A DNA stretch of 30,214 nt from a virus (IMGVR_UViG_3300045257_000155:1-30214); one strand, 5' to 3'; numbered from the stretch's first letter, positions 24,294 to 29,664 are shown. Program-made: numbers and translations. The notes: generated by a model from the sequence alone, not told the origin.

Positions 24294-24978
24294 TTTCAAT
24301 GACCTCCGCGATAGGTGGGGAGTCCTTGCTGGTCATCACGACGTCAAACCGCTTCAGGATGGCGTCCATAGCATCTTCAGTCGGCGTCGCGACCTGCTGC
24401 GGCGTGGTGGGGTCGTTCAGCGCAGTGGTCACGCCGTAGGCTTGGCGTTCCAGCAGCAGCAAGTTCTTCATCGCGTCGGTCAGCTTCTTAACACTGTCTA
24501 CCCTCCCGTTGAATCCGATGACATACTGGTAAAGATCATTTTCCTTATCCACACCCCGGTCATTCTCGTTCCGCATCCTGCGTCCGAGATCTGCCAGCAA
24601 GTCCTGATTCGTCATCATTCCCTGCAGTTCCTGGAATAGCTGCATGGAAATGGTGCGTGCCATCCCAATGTCCTGCCTGTGGGTGTGCAGCATGTTGGCC
24701 TGCATCTGCACGTTGACCTCGATTAGCCGCGCCTTCTCTTCCTGCAGGGCAATCTCGTCCTGAGACTCTCGGGCTAGGCGGAGTTCCGCACGCTGCTGGG
24801 CCGCGACGTCCGCGTCCTGCGCCCGGAGCCAGCCGTTGCGATGTGCCACGGCGAAGATCCGCTGCACAGGCACGCCAGTCTCTTTCGACAGGGTGGGCAC
24901 CGACTTCTCAGCGAGTTCGAACTGCGCCTGGATGTACAACCAGTCGTCAGCTTTCTCGGGGAGAAGTGGTGGAGGCAT
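24277..24978 (-). CDS. terS: terminase small subunit
   Basis: A 233-aa protein directly before terL. The N-terminal helix-turn-helix is FELAEKSVPTLSKETGVPVQRIFAVAHRNGWLR (about residues 20-52), typical of DNA-recognition domains of small terminases. The middle is a long helical region (RLARESQDEIALQEEKARLIEVNVQMQANML) suited to oligomerisation. The C-terminal tail (TPQQVATPTEDAMDAILKRFDVV) would contact TerL. It should bind the packaging site of the phage DNA. The site is not identifiable here; it may lie within or near this gene, as in other phages. Confidence 0.82.
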   Translation of the reverse strand: MPPPLLPEKADDWLYIQAQFELAEKSVPTLSKETGVPVQRIFAVAHRNGWLRAQDADVAAQQRAELRLARESQDEIALQEEKARLIEVNVQMQANMLHTHRQDIGMARTISMQLFQELQGMMTNQDLLADLGRRMRNENDRGVDKENDLYQYVIGFNGRVDSVKKLTDAMKNLLLLERQAYGVTTALNDPTTPQQVATPTEDAMDAILKRFDVVMTSKDSPPIAEVIENGAPR

Positions 24979-24981
24979 GGC

Positions 24982-25356
24982 CTAACAGATCGTACCGTAA
25001 CCCGCCAGTCCAAGTTCGTGCGCCATCATATGCTCAATCATCATGGCAAAGCGATGCTCCTTGCGGTAAGGCGCAAGCGGGTGATCTCCAGGTTCTTCAT
25101 CTTCGCCAATTCCAAGGGTAGGCGCGGTGACCATGTCAAACTCATCTACCTGCTCCTGCGTCACTCCGCGCTGCTTGCACAGCCAAACCTCTACAAGTTC
25201 GTGCAGAGCCACCAAGAATTGATGATTCTCAGTGGGAAGGTCTGGCTCATCCGAGCTTACACGAATCTGCAGCGTGCCGTCAGCGTCGTACCACCAATCG
25301 CCCCAAGTGTCGTATCTATGTTCCGCGGAAGGAATACTCTCAATTACGATTTTCAT
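24982..25356 (-). CDS. hypothetical protein with HExxE-type metal-binding motif
   Basis: A 124-aa protein. Residues 47-60 read FLVALHELVEVWLC, giving an HExxE (H52, E53, E56) like a shortened metalloprotease motif. It is followed by H92, H101, H109 and H113 in HPLAPYRKEHRFAMMIEHMMAHELG. Such His/Glu-rich small proteins are recurrent in phage genomes and usually annotated as hypothetical; peptidase activity is not shown. The N-terminal 45 residues are beta with several Trp. It lies 3 nt upstream of terS and overlaps the preceding gene by 4 nt. Confidence 0.62.
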   Translation of the reverse strand: MKIVIESIPSAEHRYDTWGDWWYDADGTLQIRVSSDEPDLPTENHQFLVALHELVEVWLCKQRGVTQEQVDEFDMVTAPTLGIGEDEEPGDHPLAPYRKEHRFAMMIEHMMAHELGLAGYGTIC

Positions 25357-25544
25357 GGCGTTACGATCGGTGCTTGGTCGTCGGTTGTGACCGTCGCGGC
25401 GCTGGCATTAAGGCTGACATCAGTGTATTCCACAGCCCCGGCACCGACGCCGTAGCCTGCGTCAAACACAGCGCGGAGGCCCGCGTAATGACTAACAGGC
25501 AGGGCGGTCTTGTACAAATTCTCAAGGTCGTTGTCCGTCATCAT
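25353..25544 (-). CDS. hypothetical protein, 63 aa
   Basis: A small acidic protein (MMTDNDLENLYKTALPVSHYAGLRAVFDAGYGVGAG...) ending in a Thr/Ala/Val-rich tail. AAGGGG precedes the first ATG by six bases. It shares a 4-nt overlap with the HExxE gene. No family is recognised. Confidence 0.55.
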   Translation of the reverse strand: MMTDNDLENLYKTALPVSHYAGLRAVFDAGYGVGAGAVEYTDVSLNASAATVTTDDQAPIVTP

Positions 25545-25556
25545 GTCACACCCCTT

Positions 25557-25772
25557 TCAGGAGTCTCCTGCGTAGTTGTGATAGCCGTCGTAGCCAGTCC
25601 TGGCCCCGTAAGCATTCTCCTGCTCGAGGTAGAATGCCAAGCGGTCACGGATGTCGGGGTTGGTGTTGCGGGCAATGACTGCATCTAGCTCGTAGCTACC
25701 CGTCATGTCCGGCGTGCGGCTCCACTCCTTGGGGCAGACTTCGTGGCGGGGGGAACCTTTTAGATAACGCAT
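25557..25772 (-). CDS. hypothetical protein, 71 aa, first gene of the minus-strand operon
   Basis: A small charged protein (MRYLKGSPRHEVCPKEWSRTPDMTGSYELDAVIARNTNPDIRDRLAFYL...). AGGAG lies eight bases upstream of its ATG, making it a credible gene. It is the promoter-proximal gene of the long minus operon and starts only 26 bp from the double GTGTACAC palindrome. No family is recognised. Confidence 0.58.
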   Translation of the reverse strand: MRYLKGSPRHEVCPKEWSRTPDMTGSYELDAVIARNTNPDIRDRLAFYLEQENAYGARTGYDGYHNYAGDS

Positions 25773-25797
25773 TGAATCGTGCTCCTGGTTGCAGGGG

Positions 25798-25830
25798 CAG
25801 TGTACACCGACTTTTGGCTGGTGTACACTG
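25798..25830. promoter_or_regulatory. paired GTGTACAC palindromes, candidate operator
   Basis: Perfect 11-bp inverted arms, CAGTGTACACC and GGTGTACACTG, are separated by 11 bp. Each arm contains the 8-bp palindrome GTGTACAC, and their centres (25803.5 and 25824.5) are exactly 21 bp apart, two helical turns. The pair lies in the 170-bp divergent gap between the minus operon and the plus-strand gene. It could bind a repressor or activator dimer at each site; as RNA it would form an 11-bp hairpin in either direction. Confidence 0.6.
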
Positions 25831-25863
25831 GGCCATGCCCGCAGTGGTTAACTGGAGATAGAT

Positions 25864-25896
25864 ATGTACTGAATGCTTCAAACCTCCTTGATGTGA
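25864..25896 (+). other. leader mini-ORFs before the 133-aa gene
   Basis: GGAG lies six bases before ATG TAC TGA, a two-codon minimal ORF, and its stop overlaps a second ATG (TGAATG) that opens a seven-codon frame encoding MLQTSLM. Both precede the 133-aa gene, which also begins ATG TAC. They may be translational leader elements or chance. Confidence 0.35.
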
Positions 25897-25942
25897 GTGG
25901 CCCTGGCAAGACCTCTCATCACATTCACTTTAAGGAACTTCG

Positions 25943-26344
25943 ATGTACAACAGAGAAAGAACTGAAATCCTCGACCGGCGCGAGATGCTCCGAGTCAAGG
26001 TCATGAGTCTCATGGCAGAAGCCATGATCATTCGTGCAGAAGAGCGTAAGCAACTCTACTGTCGCCGGGATGGCGCACGTCGTGGGGGCAACCAATTCCT
26101 CTATGAGGAACTTCATCTTCATCTCGTGAAAAACGTGCGCGCGGCTGCGCGGCTCGCGCACTTGGCCTACGGGGCCGTGCGCGGCATGCCCCTGGAGCAG
26201 ATGGAGGCCCCAGGCTCGACGAAGCTGCTGGAAAGCGAGAAGAAGGAAATTCTTCAGATGTTCAAGCGATACGGCGTGCGGGGTGCACCAGCACCTGAGT
26301 GGATGCTGCCGACGGTGTACGCGCCGGTGGCTGTGACGGCCTAA
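25943..26344 (+). CDS. hypothetical protein, 133 aa, first plus-strand gene
   Basis: AAGGA lies six bases before the ATG. The protein is basic and helical (REMLRVKVMSLMAEAMIIRAEERKQLYCRRDGARRGGNQFLYEELHLHLVKNVRAAARLAH...), then a loop with YGAVRGMPLEQMEAPGS and a C-terminal KKEILQMFKRYGVRGAPAPEWMLPTV. The many Arg and Lys residues suggest nucleic-acid or acidic-partner binding, but no family is recognised. It is transcribed divergently from the late operon, and a tRNA-like element follows seven bases after its stop. Confidence 0.6.
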   Translation: MYNRERTEILDRREMLRVKVMSLMAEAMIIRAEERKQLYCRRDGARRGGNQFLYEELHLHLVKNVRAAARLAHLAYGAVRGMPLEQMEAPGSTKLLESEKKEILQMFKRYGVRGAPAPEWMLPTVYAPVAVTA

Positions 26345-26351
26345 GCGCTTT

Positions 26352-26427
26352 GCCCCCTGAGCCGCGCGGTGTGGTGGCCGGATTTCAACCCGAGCTAGGA
26401 CAGGTTCGACTCCTGTAGGGGGCACCA
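26352..26427 (+). tRNA. tRNA-like element with encoded CCA and aberrant anticodon arm
   Basis: A 76-nt element. The acceptor stem is perfect (GCCCCCT pairs with AGGGGGC), followed by discriminator A and encoded CCA. The T-arm is perfect (ACAGG / CCTGT around TTCGACT). A D-stem GCCG / TGGC can form. The anticodon region is odd: no 5-bp stem with a 7-nt loop can be drawn without mismatches, the best alternative being CGG/CCG with an 8-nt loop. Loop ATTTCAA would read Glu (UUC) with only three good stem pairs; U8, A14 and A21 are also missing. It is probably a degenerate tRNA or a tRNA-like structure. Confidence 0.55.
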
Positions 26428-26457
26428 AGTATCGACCTGTGGAGGGTCATGTAGAGT

Positions 26458-26483
26458 GAGCGGCGATCTTCGGGTCGCCGCTC
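26458..26483 (+). terminator. UUCG-capped hairpin, possible weak terminator
   Basis: An 11-bp stem, GAGCGGCGATC / GGTCGCCGCTC with one G-U pair, is capped by a UUCG loop closed by C-G, an exceptionally stable fold. CAATTTT follows, a weak U-tract. It stands 30 nt after the tRNA-like element and 38 nt before the next start codon, so it may end the first transcript or stabilise the 3' end of the tRNA-like RNA. Confidence 0.5.
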
Positions 26484-26521
26484 CAATTTTCGAAATCGAA
26501 TCGATCGAACGGAGAACTGAA

Positions 26522-26815
26522 GTGAGTAGATGCATTATCACGGGCTGCGATCTAGTAGTTCATGGACAGAAGTGGTGCCACGGAGACCTCCATAGAGAAG
26601 GTGACTGCTATATCTTCGACGCTTGCCGCCAGGGAGTAGAGACTTACTGGCAGTACACAGGGCTTCCTGGGGAAGACAGAATGGTTCTCACCGTGGATGG
26701 CGACTACTTCGAGAAGTGCGGAGTGATTGTTACGAGCTGTGGATTCCTAAACGACAAGGCGTTCAACTATGTGAACACACCAGTCAGTTGGATAGACTCG
26801 GTGCTAGGATCTTAG
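26522..26815 (+). CDS. small zinc-finger-like protein, 97 aa
   Basis: I choose the GTG at 26522 because GGAG lies seven bases upstream; a GTG 22 codons earlier falls inside the UUCG hairpin. The N-terminus has C4-x4-C9-x9-C19-x4-H24 in SRCIITGCD...KWCHGDLHRE, a pattern of small phage zinc-finger proteins (C..xGCd....C..H). Further Cys at 29, 35, 66 and 73 could bind metal or form disulfides. The remaining sequence is beta-rich with several aromatic residues. A nucleic-acid or protein-binding regulator is plausible. The stop falls inside a hairpin. Confidence 0.6.
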   Translation: MSRCIITGCDLVVHGQKWCHGDLHREGDCYIFDACRQGVETYWQYTGLPGEDRMVLTVDGDYFEKCGVIVTSCGFLNDKAFNYVNTPVSWIDSVLGS

Positions 26816-26840
26816 AATTCGAATCGAAATTCCTAGCGCC
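26800..26840 (+). repeat. 10-bp inverted repeat at the end of the zinc-finger-like gene
   Basis: GGTGCTAGGA pairs with TCCTAGCGCC (one T-G) around a 21-nt loop rich in AATTCGAAT words. It covers the last codons and stop of the gene. No U-tract follows, so it is not a standard terminator; it may slow 3' exonuclease decay. Confidence 0.45.
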
Positions 26841-27242
26841 CAGGGGTAAGCACTCTCACTGATTTCCCTTCGCCCCTCCTTTCTCTCGGACTGGATTCTC
26901 TTTGGCACATCAGTCAGTCATATGGGACCCATCACCGAGCATCAAACCCTCAACAATCACATCATACCTCAGCGATCGCATCGCAGAAGCCGATGGATGA
27001 TGTGATTGATTCTACAGACCTGATCCATCGTGCTCCATCTCGGTGCTCGGCACTTCGTTGCTGCAAACTTTACCGGTCGTTGTAAGTCTTACAACCCACC
27101 CGGTAAGTCTTACCGCTTTCTGCACCAAGTCGGTGCGTTTACCAGGTAAAACTCTGGCACGGGGCTTGCATGTGTAGGTGTGGGGCGCAAGCCCTGCCGC
27201 TAAGGCCCCGGCACCCGGGCACGCCAACCAAAGGTAAATACC
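26841..27242 (+). other. 400-bp intergenic region with nested inverted repeats
   Basis: No convincing gene is seen. It holds a perfect 12-bp inverted repeat, CAATCACATCAT at 26954-26965 and ATGATGTGATTG at 26997-27008, with CCGAGCA (26935-26941) and TGCTCGG (27042-27048) as outer arms. It also carries the palindromes listed separately at 27080-27150 and, at about 27162-27195, GGGCTTGC / GCAAGCCC around a GC-rich loop. It is the leader of the following Ala/Pro-rich gene and is most likely regulatory. Confidence 0.6.
27080..27150. promoter_or_regulatory. tandem palindromes with 21-bp spacing, candidate operator cluster
   Basis: TTGTAAGTCTTACAA (27080-27094), CGGTAAGTCTTACCG (27101-27115) and GCACCAAGTCGGTGC (27122-27136) are perfect inverted repeats of 15 bp centred 21 bp apart. 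The first two share the core GTAAGTCTTAC. A further palindrome, TTTACCAGGTAAA, follows at 27138-27150. The two-turn spacing suits several protein dimers on one DNA face. A weak promoter-like TTGCTG - 17 bp - TGTAAG would overlap the first palindrome. The likely target is the gene starting at 27243. Confidence 0.55.
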
Positions 27243-27803
27243 ATGGCAACCAAGCAAGTCCCCAAGGGCACCATGCCCGCCACCCGTAAGGCCCCCACTG
27301 CAGCACAGCAAATGGCAGCAGTACTGGCCAGCGCTGCACCTGCAGCCACGCAAGGCCCGGCGCCCGCAGCCATGCTGCAAGCCCTGGGTGCACCCGCTAC
27401 CCTGGTTGCCGCAGTGGCTGCGCAGCCCACCGCGCAAGGCCCGCAGGCACCTGCCACGCCCCTGCCTGCCAATTGGGTGGCAACCGCCCCCAGCGCTGCG
27501 GCAAGCCAGCAAGTGTTCGCGGCCTACAAGCTGCCCAACAGCTTGCAAAGCAAGGGTGCCAACCTGTGCGGTGGCAACCTGCCACCCGCGCTGCAAACCG
27601 CCAAACTGCTGCCCGGCAAGCCCTACGTTGCCCGCAGCGGGCATAACGCAGCCTGGGCCGCAACCTGCACAGCCATGGCGCAAGCCGCAGCCCCCACGGG
27701 TGGCGTGCCCGCTACCGAGCTGTTGGCTGCGGGTGTGGGCGCCCACAGCATTGCAGCCTACGTAAAGCGCGGCTGGCTGGTGCGCACTGCGCAACCGGCG
27801 TAA
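27243..27803 (+). CDS. Ala/Pro-rich protein with possible C-terminal winged-helix region
   Basis: A 186-aa protein with AAAGG eight bases before its ATG. About the first 90 residues are low-complexity Ala, Pro, Gln and Thr. The C-terminal 60 residues are more ordered: AWAATCTAMAQAAAPTGGVPATELLAAGVGAHSIAAYVKRGWLV reads as helix, helix, then a recognition-helix-like IAAYVKRGWLV, suggesting a small winged-helix DNA-binding fold, by appearance only. Codon use is strongly skewed to GCC/GCA/CCC/GGC and differs visibly from the operon to the left, which may mean recent acquisition. A GCAA-capped hairpin follows the stop. A role as regulator binding the palindromes just upstream is an inference. Confidence 0.6.
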   Translation: MATKQVPKGTMPATRKAPTAAQQMAAVLASAAPAATQGPAPAAMLQALGAPATLVAAVAAQPTAQGPQAPATPLPANWVATAPSAAASQQVFAAYKLPNSLQSKGANLCGGNLPPALQTAKLLPGKPYVARSGHNAAWAATCTAMAQAAAPTGGVPATELLAAGVGAHSIAAYVKRGWLVRTAQPA

Positions 27804-27809
27804 GCTAGG

Positions 27810-27833
27810 GCAGGGGGGCGCAAGCCCCCCTGC
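27810..27833 (+). terminator. GCAA-capped 10-bp hairpin, attenuator or processing site
   Basis: GCAGGGGGGC and GCCCCCCTGC form a perfect stem around a GCAA (GNRA) loop, seven bases after the stop of the Ala/Pro-rich gene. Only ATTTG follows, so termination would be partial; two further small genes lie downstream before a stronger terminator. Confidence 0.55.
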
Positions 27834-27858
27834 ATTTGCAACCCACAGGGGGTCAGTC

Positions 27859-28092
27859 ATGTTCTACCCGGTCTGCAAGCGCATTGTGGTCAACAAGCCT
27901 ACTCGCGCGCGTCTCATCAAGGGCTATCGTGTGCCACTTCCGCTCTGGCTCTTGTGGCATCGCAACGGTATCTTCGGTCCGGGCACCGGCAATCCGGGTC
28001 GTGGTCGCAAGCCCTTCACAATGCCCATGCGCAGCATACCCATCGGCATCCAGCTTACTCCTGCGTTTTACGCGCTCTGTCCCAATCCTTAA
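27859..28092 (+). CDS. hypothetical basic protein, 77 aa
   Basis: AGGGGG lies six bases before the ATG. The protein is basic and Pro-rich (CKRIVVNKPTRARLIKGYRVPLPLWLLWHRNGIFGPGTG...RGRKPFTMPMRSIPIGIQLTP) with a short hydrophobic stretch PLPLWLLW but no proper membrane segment. No family is recognised. It lies between the Ala/Pro-rich gene and a 43-aa gene that has the same type of leader (GGGGTCA..TCATG). Confidence 0.5.
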   Translation: MFYPVCKRIVVNKPTRARLIKGYRVPLPLWLLWHRNGIFGPGTGNPGRGRKPFTMPMRSIPIGIQLTPAFYALCPNP

Positions 28093-28103
28093 GGGGTCAC
28101 ATC

Positions 28104-28235
28104 ATGGTACTCGCAGCCGCTCTCTTCGCCCTCCGTGCTCGGTCGTTTGTCTGGCAACAGGGTCGCATCAGCATCCTGCACGCCACCATCGCAGCTCGGC
28201 GTCAGGGCATCAAATTCTGTACAATCTACTTCTAA
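28104..28235 (+). CDS. very small hypothetical protein, 43 aa
   Basis: AAGGGGT lies six bases before the ATG and 11 nt after the previous stop. The peptide, MVLAAALFALRARSFVWQQG followed by RISILHATIAARRQGIKFCTIYF, is basic with a hydrophobic N-terminus, possibly amphipathic. It is followed eight bases later by a good terminator, which supports this as the last gene of the unit. Function unknown. Confidence 0.48.
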   Translation: MVLAAALFALRARSFVWQQGRISILHATIAARRQGIKFCTIYF

Positions 28236-28242
28236 TCACATC

Positions 28243-28262
28243 AGCCCCGCTCAGTCGGGGCT
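28243..28262 (+). terminator. rho-independent terminator
   Basis: AGCCCCG and CGGGGCT form a 7-bp stem around CTCAGT, followed by TCATTTTGTT. It closes the plus-strand unit that begins at the Ala/Pro-rich gene. Confidence 0.75.
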
Positions 28263-28660
28263 TCATTTTGTTCGTATTTGTTCGGTGAACGGATCGCCGA
28301 CTCCTAGAATCACGTTTAGGACTACAGAGATTCCGGTAACTCGCGCATGTATGTGAGAGGTCGTTGTATACAACGCTGTTGCAAAGTGTTACGTTTGTTG
28401 CACTTAGACTCAGGTTTTTGGATGATTTGTAACCGAACGTATAAGAATTGTAACAGAGTGTTACAGATCAGAGTCCAACTTCCTAGAATCGGGGATTCGG
28501 GCCACCGTTTTTAGTAGCAAAATTTGCTCCAAAATGCCCGATTTGAAGCATACCATGCTAAGACCCTACTGACAGAGTGTGTAATCTTATTACGTCAAGT
28601 TAGTGCTCACTAGCGATAAACTCAGTCCTTGGGATCCAAAAGGGTTCATTTTTCAGCAAT
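28263..28660. other. non-coding AT-rich region with a series of short palindromes
   Basis: No credible gene. Perfect palindromes occur at 28362-28375 (CGTTGTATACAACG), 28449-28465 (TGTAACAGAGTGTTACA), 28516-28528 (AGCAAAATTTGCT), 28547-28559 (AGCATACCATGCT) and 28581-28593 (GTAATCTTATTAC). A possible promoter, TTGGAT at 28418 - 16 bp - TATAAG at 28440, ends four bases before the second palindrome, but nothing obvious is encoded downstream. Together with the adjoining inverted repeat this looks like a cis-acting replication or regulatory zone. Confidence 0.6.
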
Positions 28661-28993
28661 CGTAACAAGCTCTGTTGTCAGGGTTTTAGCTTGTACGGCA
28701 CACCTGTACAAACGTTAACTATACGGTTTTAAAGGAGAAAAGCTCCAAACTGTAACAACGTAGCCACTACTTACCCCATAGCTTATGGGTAAACATAAAT
28801 GGAAGGAAATTATATTGATACCTCATACAGACCTTTACACTCATTGAATATACACCTTATTATTTTTCTTATCTCTTAATACCTTTATAATAGTTACTTG
28901 TTACATTTAAGAGTATTTCTCCTTTAAAAACAACCACTTAGCGTTTGTACACCTCTTCGTAACAACCACAAACCCTGACAACAGCTTGTTACG
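28661..28993. repeat. 333-bp imperfect inverted-repeat element, candidate replication origin
   Basis: The outer arms, CGTAACAAGCT..GTTGTCAGGGTTT at 28661-28686 and its reverse complement at 28970-28993, match over 24 bp with a 2-bp insertion in the left arm. Moving inward, TGTACAAACGnTAA, TTTTAAAGGAGAAA and TGTAACAA also match on both sides in order, so each arm is about 100 bp. The central 130 bp is very AT-rich with a CCCATA-GCT-TATGGG palindrome (28775-28789) and a TATAAT on each strand (28886-28891 plus, 28809-28814 minus). No gene fits. Origin, mobile-element remnant (MITE-like) and divergent promoter hub are all possible; no target-site duplication is evident. Confidence 0.75.
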
Positions 28994-29135
28994 ATGCCCT
29001 CATTTCCGCCCACTAGGCTTAGCCCCCACCCTACGCACACCCAGCAAGGCCCTCTACAGCCCATCCCTTGCGCTTGAGCACCCTACCAGCTACCCTACTA
29101 GCCACCTAGCCCTTAAACGCAACCACGGACCGCTA
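28994..29135 (+). other. C-rich, G-poor leader before the 156-aa gene
   Basis: The plus strand is strongly pyrimidine- and C-rich, with repeated CCCTAC, CTACC and CCACC words. An in-frame TTG at 28986 would extend the following gene through this stretch, giving a low-complexity, Pro/Ser/Thr-rich start without a Shine-Dalgarno, so I treat it as non-coding. Confidence 0.4.
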
Positions 29136-29606
29136 ATGCTCCAGTTCTACGCTTTTCTTGCTGACCTAGAAGGAGTGATGCCCCCATATCTTCAGCAGAG
29201 TGCTCAGTGGCGAAGACTCAAGTCTTCCGCTTCTAGACTTAGACAAGAAGACGACGCCATCGCAATGGAGCGGCTGAACGATTGGTTCTACGCCAAGGTA
29301 TTCCCAAAGCTGCGGTCTAGATCTAAGACCCGAGGCCTCAGAGATGAGTGGCGTGCCCTGCGACTATCCCACATCCCTCCGAAGAATCTTCTCAATAAGA
29401 AAACTCACCTACAACAGTGTGTTTTGTACTTCTCTCAGCACGAGTACGCCGCAGCCCTCCATCAAGCCGCCCTGGAGCTTAGACACGACCGGCATGGAAG
29501 TTACGCAGCAGGTTACCGAGAGTTTGAGTTCATTAAGGGAATGTTTCGCATACTCCGGGATGCTGTAACTATTCCGGTGCAGCGGGAGCTATTTCCCACC
29601 CCATAA
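29136..29606 (+). CDS. hypothetical helical protein, 156 aa
   Basis: I use the ATG at 29136; a later GTG/ATG at 29176-29179 has AAGGAG but too close. The product is soluble, basic and mostly helical: LQFYAFLADLEGVMPPYLQQSAQWRRLKSSASRLRQEDDAIAMERLNDWFYAKVFPKLRSRS, then LRDEWRALRLSHIPPKNLL, QCVLYFSQHEYAAALHQAALELR and EFEFIKGMFRILRDAVTIPVQREL. No family is recognised. It is the first gene to the right of the inverted-repeat element, which suggests (no more) a replication-associated role. Confidence 0.6.
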   Translation: MLQFYAFLADLEGVMPPYLQQSAQWRRLKSSASRLRQEDDAIAMERLNDWFYAKVFPKLRSRSKTRGLRDEWRALRLSHIPPKNLLNKKTHLQQCVLYFSQHEYAAALHQAALELRHDRHGSYAAGYREFEFIKGMFRILRDAVTIPVQRELFPTP

Positions 29607-29664
29607 TGCCCCAGGTACCCCGCTACGTGCAGCATCGCACGTCTAACTTGGAGCAACCTGAACC

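Noticed and set aside
26352-26427. Opal-suppressor tRNA (UCA) and TGA recoding
   Set aside because: Reading TCA as anticodon requires an anticodon stem with no valid pairs, and TGA is used as an ordinary stop, for example at the end of the MT-GT9 gene and in ATGA overlaps.
27012-27860. 282-codon open frame on the minus strand opposite the Ala/Pro-rich gene
   Set aside because: The product is an implausible Gly/Cys/Arg-rich sequence, while the plus-strand frame has a good ribosome binding site and a structured C-terminus.
28661-28993. Insertion sequence or protelomerase site
   Set aside because: There is no transposase or resolvase gene, no target-site duplication next to the arms, and the arms are separated by a non-palindromic 130-bp centre, unlike a hairpin-telomere resolution site.
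28986-29135. TTG-start extension of the 156-aa gene into the right arm of the inverted repeat
   Set aside because: The extra 50 residues are low-complexity Pro/Ser/Thr and no Shine-Dalgarno precedes the TTG.
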